Below are positions 1 through 9,141 of a DNA stretch of 64,000 nt, piece by piece. Each line of letters opens with the position of its first letter. Positions within the stretch are counted from its first letter, which is position 1. The translations under genes and the position numbers were made by a program. The notes under the pieces are model-generated. The model ran no database searches and had not been told where the DNA came from. It saw nothing but the letters and a program-made list of their open reading frames with translations. The DNA is from Actinopolymorpha cephalotaxi (GTDB lineage Bacteria > Actinomycetota > Actinomycetes > Propionibacteriales > Actinopolymorphaceae): NCBI RefSeq assembly GCF_013408535.1, contig NZ_JACBZA010000001.1, positions 2,812,850 through 2,876,849 on the forward strand, read 5' to 3'.

Positions 1-612
1 CAGATCGTCGTGCAGGATGGCGTGCGCGCGGACCGACGTCACCCCGATCTCGTCGGCCACCCGGCGCAGCGCCGCGAACAGCTCGGTGCCGATCTCGCGG
101 CCACCGGAGGTCTCTGTGCACAGCAGCTGGCTGAGCCGCTCACTGCCGATCATCGGCTGCCACGGCTTGTGCAACGTGAATCCCTCGGCGCCGGCGTCCG
201 TGGCCAGCGTGACCGTGGGCAGCGCGCCGCCCGGCGCGACCGGGGTGGCCTCCACGGCGGGGCCGACCTCGCCGGTGACGGTGACTTCCGGGACCGACGC
301 GACCGCGTAGTGGTAGGTCCTGCCGGGTTCACCGGAGGTGTCGACGTACCACAGGTCGGGCACCGAGAGCACGTCACCGCCGAGGTGGTCGACCGGGGTG
401 AACGGACCCTCGGGGGCGTCGGCGCGGTGGACGAGGTAGCCGACGGCACCGTCGACGGGCTCCCAGCGCAGGGTCACCTGGCCGACGCCCGGCTCGGCGA
501 CCAGCCCGGCGGGAGGAGGAAGCTGGGGCGGCTCGGTCGCGCGACTGTTGTCCGACCGGGTGGAGATCCGCGCTTCCCAGTCTGCACGGGCGCCGGCCAT
601 GGGCTTGCTCAC
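1..612 (-). CDS. GH39-like glycoside hydrolase with N-terminal FN3 domain (partial)
   Basis: Only the N-terminal 204 codons are in the window; the gene runs off the left edge. After a short linker comes a fibronectin type III-like domain (about residues 35-115, with VTLRWEPVDGAVGYLVHRA), then the start of a family 39-type catalytic barrel with KPWQPMIGSERLSQLL and a following GVTSVRAHAILHDDL. Family 39 includes beta-xylosidases and alpha-L-iduronidases; the substrate is not readable here. The GTG start at 612 has an AAGGAG 8 bases upstream (621-626); an in-frame ATG lies 4 codons later. It sits 42 bases behind the ABC ATPase gene, so it is probably the last visible gene of that operon and would act inside the cell on the imported oligosaccharide, since no signal peptide is seen. 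Confidence 0.75.
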   Translation of the reverse strand, partial: MSKPMAGARADWEARISTRSDNSRATEPPQLPPPAGLVAEPGVGQVTLRWEPVDGAVGYLVHRADAPEGPFTPVDHLGGDVLSVPDLWYVDTSGEPGRTYHYAVASVPEVTVTGEVGPAVEATPVAPGGALPTVTLATDAGAEGFTLHKPWQPMIGSERLSQLLCTETSGGREIGTELFAALRRVADEIGVTSVRAHAILHDDL

Positions 613-654
613 GTCAATTGCTCCTTGCTGCCACGCTTGAATGAATTGCCTGTA

Positions 655-2532
655 CTACTTGGTGCGGGCCGACCGGGTGTCGGGCGAGGGGATCGCCTCC
701 AGCAGCCGCCTCGTGTAGGCGTCCTTGGGGTTACGGATGACCTCCAGCGACGGCCCGGACTCCACTACCTGGCCCTGGTTGAGGACGATGACCTCATCGG
801 AGAGCATCCGGGCGCTCAGCAGGTCGTGGGTGATGTAGAGGATGCCGACGTTGCTGTCGTGGACGAGCTTGTTCAGCAGCTCGAGGATCTCCGCCCGGAT
901 GGAGACGTCGAGGCTGGAGATGGGCTCGTCGGCCACGATCAGCTCAGGTTCCACCGCGAGCGCGCGCGCGATGACCACGCGCTGGCGCTGCCCGCCGGAC
1001 AGTTCGTACGCGAAGCGGTTGATGTAGCGCTCCGGCGGGTTGAGCGCCACGGTCTCCAGCAGTTCGAGGACCTTCGCGCGGGCCGCGTCGCCCTTGATTC
1101 CCTTGTAGTTCGCCAGCGGCCGGCTGAGGGTGTAGCCGAGCGTCTTGGCCGGGTTGAGCGAGGAGTACGGGTCCTGGAAGACCATCTGCACGTGACTGCG
1201 GTAGTCGCGCAGATTCTTGCCGCGGAACGCGGCGACCTCCTGCGCTCCCCCGTCGCCGTGGAAGAGGATCCGGCCGGCCGTCGGGGTGTCGACGCCGGTG
1301 ATCATCGAGGCCAGGGTGGACTTTCCGCTGCCGCTCTGGCCGACCAGCGCGGCGACCTCACCGCGGCGCAGCTCGAACGACACGTCCTGCACGGCCTGCA
1401 CCCGGTGCACCTTCAGGCCGCGCCGGCGCTCGAACACCTTCGAGACGTTCTCCACCGACAGCAGCACCTCCCCGCGCAGGGCCGCCTTCGACTCCTCGGA
1501 GGTCTTGACGAACTTCGGGCCGGCGAAGGTCCGGATTGGCGAGCCGGCCTCCTCCGCGCCGTCCCCGCCGAGGCGCTGCAGCGCGGCCACGTGGCACGCG
1601 GCCCGTGCCGAACCGATCTGGAACAGCGGCGGGTCGTCGGTCACGCACCGCTCGATCCGCTCCGGACACCGCGGGGCGAAGTTGCAGCCGACCGGCCGCT
1701 GACTGAGGTCCGGTGGCCGCCCCGGGACGTAGGTGATCTGCACCGTCTCCGCGCGCGGGTCGCCGTAGGAGCCCAGCAGGCCTTTGGAATAAGGGTGCAG
1801 CGGATCCCGCAGGATCGAGTCCGCACCCTGCTCCTCGACGATCCGGCCCGCGTACATCACCAGGATCCGGTCCGACAGGTTGAGCACGGTGCCGATGTCG
1901 TGGCTGATGAACAGCACCGCGAAGCCCTGCTCCCGTTGGAGCCGGCGTACGTTCTCCAGGATCTCGTGCTGGACCACGACGTCCAGGCCGGTGGTGGGTT
2001 CGTCCAGCAGGACGAACCTCGGCTCGATCGCCAGTGCCATCGCGAGGTTGACACGTTGCTTCATCCCGCCGGACAGCTCGTGCGGGTAGGCGTTCGCGAA
2101 CTTCGGGTCGATGATGACCATCTCGAAGAGTTCGCGGACGCGCCTGGTGACCGCCTCACCGCGAAGCTTCGTGTGGTACTCGATGACGTCGCGGAACTGC
2201 GCCTCGACCCGGGTGACGGGGTTGAGGGAGTTCATCGACGACTGGAACACCGTGGAGACGTCCCGCCACCGCGTCGGCCGGAGCTCGTCCTGGCTCAGGT
2301 GGGTGATGTCGTTGCCGTTGAAGAGAATCTTCCCGTCGGAGATCCTCCCCGGCCGTTCCAGCAACCGCAGCAGCGCCATCCCCAGCGTCGTCTTGCCACT
2401 GCCCGACTCCCCGATCAGGCCGACGAACTCACCGTCCCCGATCGAGAACGTCACGTCCTGGACCGCCGTCAGGGCCTGGCTGCGCTTCGGCTCGTAGCGG
2501 ACCGACAGGTGCTGCATGTCCAGCAGGGGCAT
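655..2532 (-). CDS. Fused double-ATPase subunit of oligopeptide/oligosaccharide ABC importer (DppD-DppF type)
   Basis: 625 residues holding two complete ABC ATPase domains that are usually separate proteins. Domain 1 has Walker A GESGSGKTT (about 41-49), signature LSGGMKQRV and Walker B VLLDEPTTGLD, followed by the family's C-terminal extension with HPYSKGLLGSY. Domain 2 has Walker A GQSGSGKST, signature LSGGQRQRV and LIVADEPISSLD. It would hydrolyse ATP at the membrane to power uptake through the two permeases encoded just upstream. The ATG follows the stop of the upstream permease gene by one base, which suggests translational coupling. Peptide/nickel-family importers also carry xylo-, cello- and other oligosaccharides in many bacteria; the adjacent hydrolase gene favours a sugar substrate (inference). 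Confidence 0.93.
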   Translation of the reverse strand: MPLLDMQHLSVRYEPKRSQALTAVQDVTFSIGDGEFVGLIGESGSGKTTLGMALLRLLERPGRISDGKILFNGNDITHLSQDELRPTRWRDVSTVFQSSMNSLNPVTRVEAQFRDVIEYHTKLRGEAVTRRVRELFEMVIIDPKFANAYPHELSGGMKQRVNLAMALAIEPRFVLLDEPTTGLDVVVQHEILENVRRLQREQGFAVLFISHDIGTVLNLSDRILVMYAGRIVEEQGADSILRDPLHPYSKGLLGSYGDPRAETVQITYVPGRPPDLSQRPVGCNFAPRCPERIERCVTDDPPLFQIGSARAACHVAALQRLGGDGAEEAGSPIRTFAGPKFVKTSEESKAALRGEVLLSVENVSKVFERRRGLKVHRVQAVQDVSFELRRGEVAALVGQSGSGKSTLASMITGVDTPTAGRILFHGDGGAQEVAAFRGKNLRDYRSHVQMVFQDPYSSLNPAKTLGYTLSRPLANYKGIKGDAARAKVLELLETVALNPPERYINRFAYELSGGQRQRVVIARALAVEPELIVADEPISSLDVSIRAEILELLNKLVHDSNVGILYITHDLLSARMLSDEVIVLNQGQVVESGPSLEVIRNPKDAYTRRLLEAIPSPDTRSARTK

Positions 2533-2533
2533 G

Positions 2534-3475
2534 TCAGTCCTCCCTCAGGTGGGGGTTGCTGAGCAGGTCGACGCCGAAGTTGACGAAACACATCGCGGTG
2601 ATGAGGATCGCCAGCAACAGGCCGGGCGCGAAGACCCAGATGAACAGCCCCTGCGCGATCGCGCCCTGGGCGTTGCTCTGGTACAGCATCGTTCCCCACG
2701 ACACCTGGTTGTTGTCGCCGAGACCGAGAACCGCCAGCCCCGCTTCGGCTCCGATCGCCCCGGTCGCCGCGCCGACGAAGCTCGCCGCGACCAGCGACGT
2801 CATGTTCGGCATGATCTCGCGGAAGACGATCCGCAACGTTCCTTCACCGGAGAACTTCGCCGCCGTGACGAAGTCGCGGTTTCGCAACGTGATGATCTGC
2901 GCCCGTTTGGCTCGTGCGGCGCCCGCCCACGACGTGATCGCGATGACGAAGATGATCAGCGTCACCCCACGGGTCGACGAGTACGCGACGAGGGTGATGA
3001 TCAACGGAAGCACGGGGATGACCAGAGCGACGTTGGTGACGAAGGTCAGCACGTCGTCCAGCCACGTTCCCTCGGCGTACCCGGAGATCATGCCGATCAC
3101 CAGCGCGATCACCGTGGCGATCAGGCCGCCGAAGAGCCCCACGATCAGCGACACCCTGGTGCCGAAGACGAGCTGGGAGGCGACGTCCTGACCGTTGGTG
3201 GTGGTGCCGAGCCAGTTCGACCCGCTCGGGCCCATCAGCGGGGCGAACGAGGAGTCGGTCGGATCGTGCGGTGCGATCCACGGGGCGAAGATCGCGATCA
3301 GGATGAAGACCCCGACCGTGATGACGCCGACTCGGGCCTTCTTGCTGCTCCAGATGACCGAGTACCACGCCTCGGGCCGCTCGGTGGAGGCCTCCTTGGC
3401 GGTGCCCTCGGGGTCGACCTCGATGTTCTTCGCCTGGTCCGGAGCGCCGGCGGGGGTGAATCCCGATGTCGTCAT
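2534..3475 (-). CDS. ABC importer permease, DppC-like
   Basis: 313 residues. A hydrophilic N-terminus of about 50 residues precedes about six membrane segments, the first being VGVITVGVFILIAIFAPWIA, as is usual for DppC/OppC permeases. A cytoplasmic coupling (EAA) loop is visible around RDFVTAAKFSGEGTLRIVF. It should form the membrane channel with the DppB-like subunit. Its ATG overlaps the stop of the upstream permease gene by 4 bases (ATGA, 3472-3475), so the two are translated together. It belongs to the 655-6190 transporter operon. Confidence 0.92.
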   Translation of the reverse strand: MTTSGFTPAGAPDQAKNIEVDPEGTAKEASTERPEAWYSVIWSSKKARVGVITVGVFILIAIFAPWIAPHDPTDSSFAPLMGPSGSNWLGTTTNGQDVASQLVFGTRVSLIVGLFGGLIATVIALVIGMISGYAEGTWLDDVLTFVTNVALVIPVLPLIITLVAYSSTRGVTLIIFVIAITSWAGAARAKRAQIITLRNRDFVTAAKFSGEGTLRIVFREIMPNMTSLVAASFVGAATGAIGAEAGLAVLGLGDNNQVSWGTMLYQSNAQGAIAQGLFIWVFAPGLLLAILITAMCFVNFGVDLLSNPHLRED

Positions 3476-4461
3476 CGTTCGGCCCTCCTGGCCCGCGGAT
3501 CGAGAACTCCGTAGAGCAGGTCTGCGATGAGGTTGGCGATCAGAACCCCGGTCGTCGTCAGGAGCATCAGGGTCTGCAGCAGCGGATAGTCCTTGTTCGC
3601 GACCGCCTCACCCATCAGCCGGCCGAGACCGGGGTAGTCGAACGCCGTCTCCACCAGGATCGCCCCGCCCAGCAGACCGCCCAGGGCGAGGGCGAACCCG
3701 GTGACACTCGGCAGCAACGCGTTGCGCGCGGCGTACCGCAGGGCGACCGTGCGGTCCGGCAGCCCCTTCGCCTTGGCGAGCCGGATGTAGTCCTCGCCGA
3801 GGTTCATGATCATCGTGTTGCGCATGCCGAGGATCCACCCGATCGGCGTGACGATCATCAGCGCGACCGCGGGCAGGGCCGCGTGCGACACCGCGTCGTA
3901 CAGGAACCCGAGGTTCCACCCCGGTGTGGACTGGGAGTATCCACCCGAGGTGGGGAACCACCCCAGGGAGTACGCGAACACGTACAGCAGCAGCAGCGCG
4001 ATCCAGAACGGCTGCAGCGTCCCGACGAACGTCGACCCCAACGTGACGATCGAGTCGAACCGGGAGTTGCGCCGCCAGGCCGCATAGGCGCCGAGCATGA
4101 CACCGATGACGAACGACAGGATCTGGGTGCACGCCACGAGGACGAGCGTCCACCACAGCCCCTGCCCGATGACGTCGGTGACCTTGTACGGGAAGTACGT
4201 GTACGACAGGCCGAAGTCACCGTGGGCCAGGTGGCCCATGTACTCCCAGTACTGGCTCCACAGCGAACCATGCGGCGTACCCAGCATCGCGCGCATCGCC
4301 CGCACCTGGGCCAGGTTGAGCTGGGCGTCCTTGCCCGCCAACTTCTGGACCATGAGCTCCGCCGGATCCCCCGGCTGAAGCCGGGGGATCAGGAAGTTGA
4401 GCGTGATGACGGCCCAGAGCGTGAGCAGGAAGAAGCCGATCTTCCGAAGGAAGTACTTCAT
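3472..4461 (-). CDS. ABC importer permease, DppB-like
   Basis: 329 residues starting MKYFLRKIGFFLLTLWAVIT, the typical DppB/OppB first membrane helix. About six membrane segments follow, with a coupling loop near KAKGLPDRTVALRYAARNA. It pairs with the DppC-like subunit encoded next, overlapping it by 4 bases. It lies 43 bases downstream of the binding-protein gene. The order binding protein, DppB, DppC, double ATPase is canonical for peptide/opine/nickel-class importers. Confidence 0.93.
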   Translation of the reverse strand: MKYFLRKIGFFLLTLWAVITLNFLIPRLQPGDPAELMVQKLAGKDAQLNLAQVRAMRAMLGTPHGSLWSQYWEYMGHLAHGDFGLSYTYFPYKVTDVIGQGLWWTLVLVACTQILSFVIGVMLGAYAAWRRNSRFDSIVTLGSTFVGTLQPFWIALLLLYVFAYSLGWFPTSGGYSQSTPGWNLGFLYDAVSHAALPAVALMIVTPIGWILGMRNTMIMNLGEDYIRLAKAKGLPDRTVALRYAARNALLPSVTGFALALGGLLGGAILVETAFDYPGLGRLMGEAVANKDYPLLQTLMLLTTTGVLIANLIADLLYGVLDPRARRAER

Positions 4462-4504
4462 CTCCGCATCACCCTCCGCGTCGCCGGCCTCGTGGGTACG
4501 ACCA

Positions 4505-6190
4505 CTACTTGGCCGACTTGAGGTGGGTCATGATGAGCAGGATGGCGTCCTGCGGGTTGGCGTACGGGTCCTTCTCCGTCGGCCAGCCGACCGCCTTGTC
4601 GGTCCGGTAGATGCCCCGGGCCGGTGCGTAGAGGATCGGCATGACGGGGTATTCCGTCATCATCGTCTTGGCCAGCACCCCGACGTTCTCCTTGACGGCG
4701 GCCTGGTCGGTCGAGCCCTGAAGGGCCTTCACAGCCTGGTCGACGGCCGGGTCGGAGAACCGCTCGACGTTGCCCTTGACCTCGCTCTTGGTCGGGAACT
4801 GCGCGGTCTCCAGGCTCGCGCCGAGCCCGTTGGCGTAGTCACAGCCGGAGCCGACGAAGTTGATCATCATGTCGAACTGCCCGGTCTTCTTCTGCAGGTC
4901 CACCGAGTCCGGAGGCGACTTGACCTGCTTGACGTTCAGGCCGAGCTTGCGGAAGCCGGCGGTGATCGAGTCGGCCATCGCCTCGTAGTCGATCCAGCCC
5001 GCCTGCACGGCGAACTTGATGGTCAGCGGAGAGCCGTCCTTGTTGGTACGGAAACCGTCCGCGCCCTTCTTGTAGCCCGCCGCGTCGAGGAGCTGTCCGG
5101 CCTTGGCGAGGTCGAACGGGAGCGTGGTGTTCTCGGCGGTGTAGGGCTCGGGCAACATCGACTCACGCAGCGGCATGACGAGCCCGGACTGGCTGGCCAC
5201 GTGCATCATGTTGTAGGTCGCCTTGAGCGTGGCGTCCTGCTTGTTGATGCCGTACGCCATCGCCTCGCGGAACTTCACGTCGTCGAACGGCGCCTTCTTC
5301 AGGTTGGGCGCCAGCGCGGTGATGCCGTTCGGGGCGTACCACACGTGGTTCAGCTTCGGGTCGGAGGAGACGAACGCCTTGCGCGGGTTGGGAATCTCGC
5401 CGCTGTAGAAGTCCAGCTTGCCGGACCGCAGCTGCAGCAGGGCCTGGGTGGCGTCGGGCTGGCCCTCCAGGACGAGCTTGGAGACCTTGATCTTCTTGGC
5501 CTGCCAGTAGTCCGTGCGGCGTACGAGCTCGAGCCGGCGGCCGTTGAAGCTGCCGACCTTGAACGGACCGGTTCCGTTCGGCTGCTTGTCGATGTACTTC
5601 GTGGGGTCACCGACCGAGCCGTACTGCTTCTCGGAAACGATCTTCTGGGCGATGATCCCCTGGAACTTCGGCACCGCCGGCCCGCTGAACTGGAAGACGA
5701 CGGAGTCGCCCTGCGCGGTCACCGAGGTCGCGTGCGCGCCGAACGTGTCGTTCCAGACTGCCGCGGTGTCCATCGCGGGGTACTTCTTGGTGAGGTTGAA
5801 GGTGAACGCCACGTCCTTGGCGGTCAGCTCGGAACCGTCGGCGAACTTCACGCCCTTGCGGATCGTGAAGACGAGCTTGTCCGAGCCCTCCCACTTGTAG
5901 GCGGTCGCCAGCCACGGCGCGACCTTGCAGTCGAGGGAGTTCTGCATCATCAGCGGCTCGTACAACCAGGTCATGGTCGCCGGCTTGGCGGAGTAGGGGT
6001 TGTAGTTGACGAGACTCCCCACCGAGGCGTCGACCTCGGCCGGCAGGTTGAGCACCGGGACCATTCCGTCCCCGCCGCCGCTGCCCTTGCCGCCGCCTCC
6101 GGACGCGGCGTCCTTGGCGCTTCCGGCGCAGCCCGGCAGTAGCAGCAGCGAGGCAGCCGCTCCGGTGACCAGTATCTTCCTCAACAGCAT
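4505..6190 (-). CDS. Extracellular solute-binding lipoprotein, family 5
   Basis: 561 residues. The N-terminus MLLRKILVTGAAASLLLLPG followed by Cys-21 is a lipoprotein signal peptide with lipobox LPGC, so the mature protein should be anchored on the outer face of the membrane. The length and the segment ADGSELTAKDVAFTFNLTKK are typical of family 5 (DppA/OppA-like) binding proteins. The ATG is preceded by GAGGAG 9 bases upstream (6200-6205). It captures substrate for the importer encoded downstream. The 140-base gap to the LacI gene must hold its promoter, although no copy of the LacI dyad at 7376-7397 is seen there. Confidence 0.93.
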   Translation of the reverse strand: MLLRKILVTGAAASLLLLPGCAGSAKDAASGGGGKGSGGGDGMVPVLNLPAEVDASVGSLVNYNPYSAKPATMTWLYEPLMMQNSLDCKVAPWLATAYKWEGSDKLVFTIRKGVKFADGSELTAKDVAFTFNLTKKYPAMDTAAVWNDTFGAHATSVTAQGDSVVFQFSGPAVPKFQGIIAQKIVSEKQYGSVGDPTKYIDKQPNGTGPFKVGSFNGRRLELVRRTDYWQAKKIKVSKLVLEGQPDATQALLQLRSGKLDFYSGEIPNPRKAFVSSDPKLNHVWYAPNGITALAPNLKKAPFDDVKFREAMAYGINKQDATLKATYNMMHVASQSGLVMPLRESMLPEPYTAENTTLPFDLAKAGQLLDAAGYKKGADGFRTNKDGSPLTIKFAVQAGWIDYEAMADSITAGFRKLGLNVKQVKSPPDSVDLQKKTGQFDMMINFVGSGCDYANGLGASLETAQFPTKSEVKGNVERFSDPAVDQAVKALQGSTDQAAVKENVGVLAKTMMTEYPVMPILYAPARGIYRTDKAVGWPTEKDPYANPQDAILLIMTHLKSAK

Positions 6191-6330
6191 GTAACACCGC
6201 TCCTCATGAATGCCGGCGAACCCTCGGGTCCGGGCAGTCTCCGGTCTTGCAGATCACCTTTTTTCGTCCAACTGCGCCCCCGCGGCAGCCGACTCGACCC
6301 GGCCGGCCAGCGAACTGACCTCCGGTCCTT

Positions 6331-7350
6331 CTACTTCGTGGCAGGGCTTTCCACGCCGCAGCCGCAGCTGCCGCGTATGACGACCTGCGTCTCGAGTACA
6401 CGATCCAGGGACACGTCGAGGTCGCCCTCGACGTGCCGCAACAGTTGACGCGCGGTCTCGGCGCCGAGCTCGCGCATGGGCTGGTGAACGGTGGTGAGGC
6501 CCGACGCCGCGAGCCCGGCCATGGAGATGTCGTCGAATCCGGTGACCGCGAGGTCCTGCGGCACCCGCAGCCCACGGTCCATGAGTGCGACGACGGCGCC
6601 CAGTGCGATCTCGTCGTTGGCACAGACGATCGCGTCCGGGAGTTCCTTCTGGTCGAGCAGCCGGCTCACGGCGATGAACCCGTTCGACTGTGCGAGACCG
6701 ACGCGGATCGGCTCACCCGGTGGGTCGGCACCGAGCCGCCGATGTGCCTGCAGGAAGCCCTGCCAGCGGTACGTCGTGTCCGAGGAGCCGTCGGGATTGC
6801 CGACGAAGACCAGACGTTCGTACCCGTGGTCGGACAACAGGTGGGTGGTGAGCCGCGCCATCGCGGCGAGGTTTTCCGTACGGATCGTCGGAACACCCAC
6901 CAGGGGGCCACCCGCGAGCAGCACCACCCGCTCACCTCGGTCGGTGAGCCGGCGGACCGCGTCCTCGGGGATGACGTCACCCATCACCGCGATGCCGTCG
7001 ACCCGATCCGCCATGTCCAGAACCATGTCGACCGACTGGCGCAGGAAATGCGTGCCCATGATGTGCACACTCACCTGCGCGTTCACGGCCTCTTCCTCGA
7101 AGCCGTTGATCACGTCGGAGTAGTAGGGCCCCGACAGACCGGGAAAGACGATTCCGAGGGCCCCGTGCCGCCGGTTTACCAGGGCACGGCCGAAGTGGCT
7201 CGGACGGAAGTTGTGCCGGTCGATCGCTTCCTGCACCTTCATCCGGGTGGCCGGCGAGACCTGGCCGACCCCCCGCGCCACGCGGGACACGGTCGCGATG
7301 GAGACGCCCGCGTCTCGCGCGATCTCGTGCAGGGTCGACCCTTTGCCCAT
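6331..7350 (-). CDS. LacI-family transcriptional regulator
   Basis: 339 residues. The N-terminal helix-turn-helix (about 5-60) reads TLHEIARDAGVSIATVSRVA and is followed by a periplasmic-binding-protein-like sensor domain ending in a Cys-rich tail (GSCGCG). LacI proteins bind palindromic operators and release them on binding a sugar. A dyad with the AAACGTTT core lies 26 bases upstream of its ATG, suggesting autoregulation. It is the first gene of the block that continues into the ABC importer and GH39-like hydrolase, so it probably controls them. No strong ribosome site precedes the ATG. Confidence 0.93.
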   Translation of the reverse strand: MGKGSTLHEIARDAGVSIATVSRVARGVGQVSPATRMKVQEAIDRHNFRPSHFGRALVNRRHGALGIVFPGLSGPYYSDVINGFEEEAVNAQVSVHIMGTHFLRQSVDMVLDMADRVDGIAVMGDVIPEDAVRRLTDRGERVVLLAGGPLVGVPTIRTENLAAMARLTTHLLSDHGYERLVFVGNPDGSSDTTYRWQGFLQAHRRLGADPPGEPIRVGLAQSNGFIAVSRLLDQKELPDAIVCANDEIALGAVVALMDRGLRVPQDLAVTGFDDISMAGLAASGLTTVHQPMRELGAETARQLLRHVEGDLDVSLDRVLETQVVIRGSCGCGVESPATK

Positions 7351-7375
7351 TGCGGTCCCGTCATGAATGCGGCAG

Positions 7376-7397
7376 TTGCGGTAAACGTTTGCAGCAA
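7376..7397. promoter_or_regulatory. Probable LacI-type operator
   Basis: A 22-base dyad centred between 7386 and 7387: TTGC at the left end, AAACGTTT in the centre, GCAA at the right end, with only two mismatched pairs. LacI-family operators characteristically have a central CG and A/T-rich flanks of this form. It lies 26 bases upstream of the LacI ATG at 7350. Confidence 0.65.
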
Positions 7398-7498
7398 CGT
7401 GTCGAGAAGATTAACGACATCACACGAACCCGCAAGACAAGCGTCCGGAACCGGACATCGGGTGAATCGGAGCATCATTCGCCCGTCACCGCAACGGG

Positions 7499-8035
7499 TC
7501 AGCGACTCCCGCCGAGGAGGCCGAGGTGGTCCAGCGCCCGGTAACCGCAGTCCTGGTCGGTGAGCTGTCCCCCGCGGACGTGCTCGACGAAATCCTTCTC
7601 GTCCAGCAGGACGACCTCGGTGAACTCCTCGGGGCCGGGGTCGGGTTCGGTCACCCACCGGCAACCGTCCGCGACCAGGAAGTGGCGCTGGACCTGGAAG
7701 TTCGCGGCCAGCCAGGTGGAGCCGAGGTAGGTCGTGGACGCGGGTGCGTAGCCGGTCTCCTCCAGCAGTTCCCGTACACCCGCCTCGACGACGTCCTCAC
7801 CCGGGTCGACGTGCCCGCCGGGGATCTCCAGCAGTGTCCTGCCCGGCCCGGCGCGGTACTGCCGCGCGATGACGAACCGCCCGTCGGTCGTCCGCGCGAC
7901 CACGGCGACGGCGTGCCCTCCGGTCAGGACGTCCCACTCCGACCGGTGTCCGTCCGGGAGGACGTACGTCCTGCGAGAGATCTTCAGCCAGCCGTCGTAG
8001 ACCGGCCGCTGTGACTCCAGCACCCACTCGTCCAT
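7499..8035 (-). CDS. Nudix hydrolase, ADP-ribose pyrophosphatase-like
   Basis: 178 residues. The complete Nudix box G-x5-E-x7-REUxEExGU is present as GGHVDPGEDVVEAGV followed by RELLEETGY. Upstream, the YDGWLKISRRTYVLPDG region matches proteins that cleave nucleoside diphosphates linked to sugars or similar groups with Mg2+. I start at the ATG at 8035 (MDEWVLESQ). The frame stays open further upstream, but that part runs antisense to the signal peptide of the divergent gene at 8184 and looks unlike protein. The exact substrate cannot be told. Confidence 0.85.
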   Translation of the reverse strand: MDEWVLESQRPVYDGWLKISRRTYVLPDGHRSEWDVLTGGHAVAVVARTTDGRFVIARQYRAGPGRTLLEIPGGHVDPGEDVVEAGVRELLEETGYAPASTTYLGSTWLAANFQVQRHFLVADGCRWVTEPDPGPEEFTEVVLLDEKDFVEHVRGGQLTDQDCGYRALDHLGLLGGSR

Positions 8036-8183
8036 CCGGCAGAACCTACCCGCCGGCCTGGTGGCGGCCGACGCACCCTCGCGACGCGCGGTCGTACGAC
8101 TCGCCTGACTGGGCAACGCGCCGCTGTGACCGATCCAGGAAAGGTCGCCGCCGAGGCTCTCCGGGTGCTGGTACGACTGAACG

Positions 8184-9035
8184 ATGATCTTGACGAGGTG
8201 GCGCGTACGCCGATGCGCCTGGCTGACATTCCTGCTCGCTGTGGTCTTCGCGCTCGCCTCACCTGTCGCGAACGCGGAGACCACGACGACCACGACCACC
8301 ACGACCCCCGCCACAGCCGCGGTCCGGCCGCAGTCGTACAAGCTGCTGCAGTTGAACCTGTGCCTGTCCGGGATCGCCGGCTGCTATGCGGGTACGCAGT
8401 ATCCGGCGGTCGTGGACGAGGCCATCGACAAGATCCGGACGAACGCTCCGGACGTCGCCACCCTGGTGGAGACGTGCAGCGGCGACGCGCAGCGGATCGC
8501 CGATGAGACGGGCTACCACCTGGCGTTCGGTGCCGTGATCTACAAGGGCGCGGAGTTGCCGTGCGTGAAGCCGACCGGCCGCGGCGTCTTCGGGATCACG
8601 GTCCTCACCCGCCGGCCGATCGCCTCGGTGGACGACGCGGCCTACCAGGCCCAGAACGGAAACGAGCAGCGCCGGCGCGTCTGCGCCACCACTGTCGACG
8701 GGGCGACCGCCTGCGTCACCCACCTGGCGGTCCGCGACGCCGACCCCGCCGGTCCGAACTCGGTGGCGAACGACGGCCAGTGCGCGGAGTTCGGCGCACT
8801 GCTTGCCGGCTACGCGTCCACCGGCAGGCCCGTGATCGCCGCCGGCGACATGAACCGGCAGACGAGCTGTGCGCCGGTCGGCTTCTGGAGCCGCCAGGAC
8901 AGCGCGGCTTCGCAGAGCCCGGGAATCCAGCACGCGTACGGCACCTACCGCTGGTTCCACCGTCCCGTCGCCACCACGCCGCCGATGACGTACTCCGACC
9001 ACGACGCGCTGCTGGTCACTTCGCTGTTCAGCTGA
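8184..9035 (+). CDS. Secreted endonuclease/exonuclease/phosphatase-fold protein
   Basis: 283 residues with an N-terminal signal peptide (LTFLLAVVFALASPVANA), followed directly by a run of nine threonines. The domain begins YKLLQLNLCLSG, has AAGDMNRQTSC in the middle and ends MTYSDHDALLV; these correspond to the N-, DxN- and SDH-type motifs of the Mg2+-dependent EEP superfamily (DNase I-like, sphingomyelinase-like). Several cysteines fit an exported protein. It may cleave extracellular phosphodiesters; the substrate is unknown. A TACGAC -10-like box ends 6 bases before the ATG and no ribosome site is seen, so the transcript may be leaderless. Confidence 0.82.
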   Translation: MILTRWRVRRCAWLTFLLAVVFALASPVANAETTTTTTTTTPATAAVRPQSYKLLQLNLCLSGIAGCYAGTQYPAVVDEAIDKIRTNAPDVATLVETCSGDAQRIADETGYHLAFGAVIYKGAELPCVKPTGRGVFGITVLTRRPIASVDDAAYQAQNGNEQRRRVCATTVDGATACVTHLAVRDADPAGPNSVANDGQCAEFGALLAGYASTGRPVIAAGDMNRQTSCAPVGFWSRQDSAASQSPGIQHAYGTYRWFHRPVATTPPMTYSDHDALLVTSLFS

Positions 9036-9141
9036 GCAGCACGGGTGCGTGCTCCGGCAAGGTGAGATTGACGTCGATTCTTCTTGTGGGTAAGGGGTTT
9101 CCCGCGGGCAAGAGTCGATCATGTCCGGTAGACTCGAACAC

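Noticed and set aside
10-2562. An 850-codon open frame on the plus strand
   Set aside because: It runs antisense to the double ATPase and GH39-like genes. Its translation is rich in Arg, Gly, His and Asp with no motif, as expected for the mirror frame of GC-rich coding DNA.
8036-8341. N-terminal extension of the Nudix protein to a start at 8341
   Set aside because: The added residues contain a long valine run that is simply the antisense of the threonine run in the divergent secreted protein. The ATG at 8035 fits the domain.
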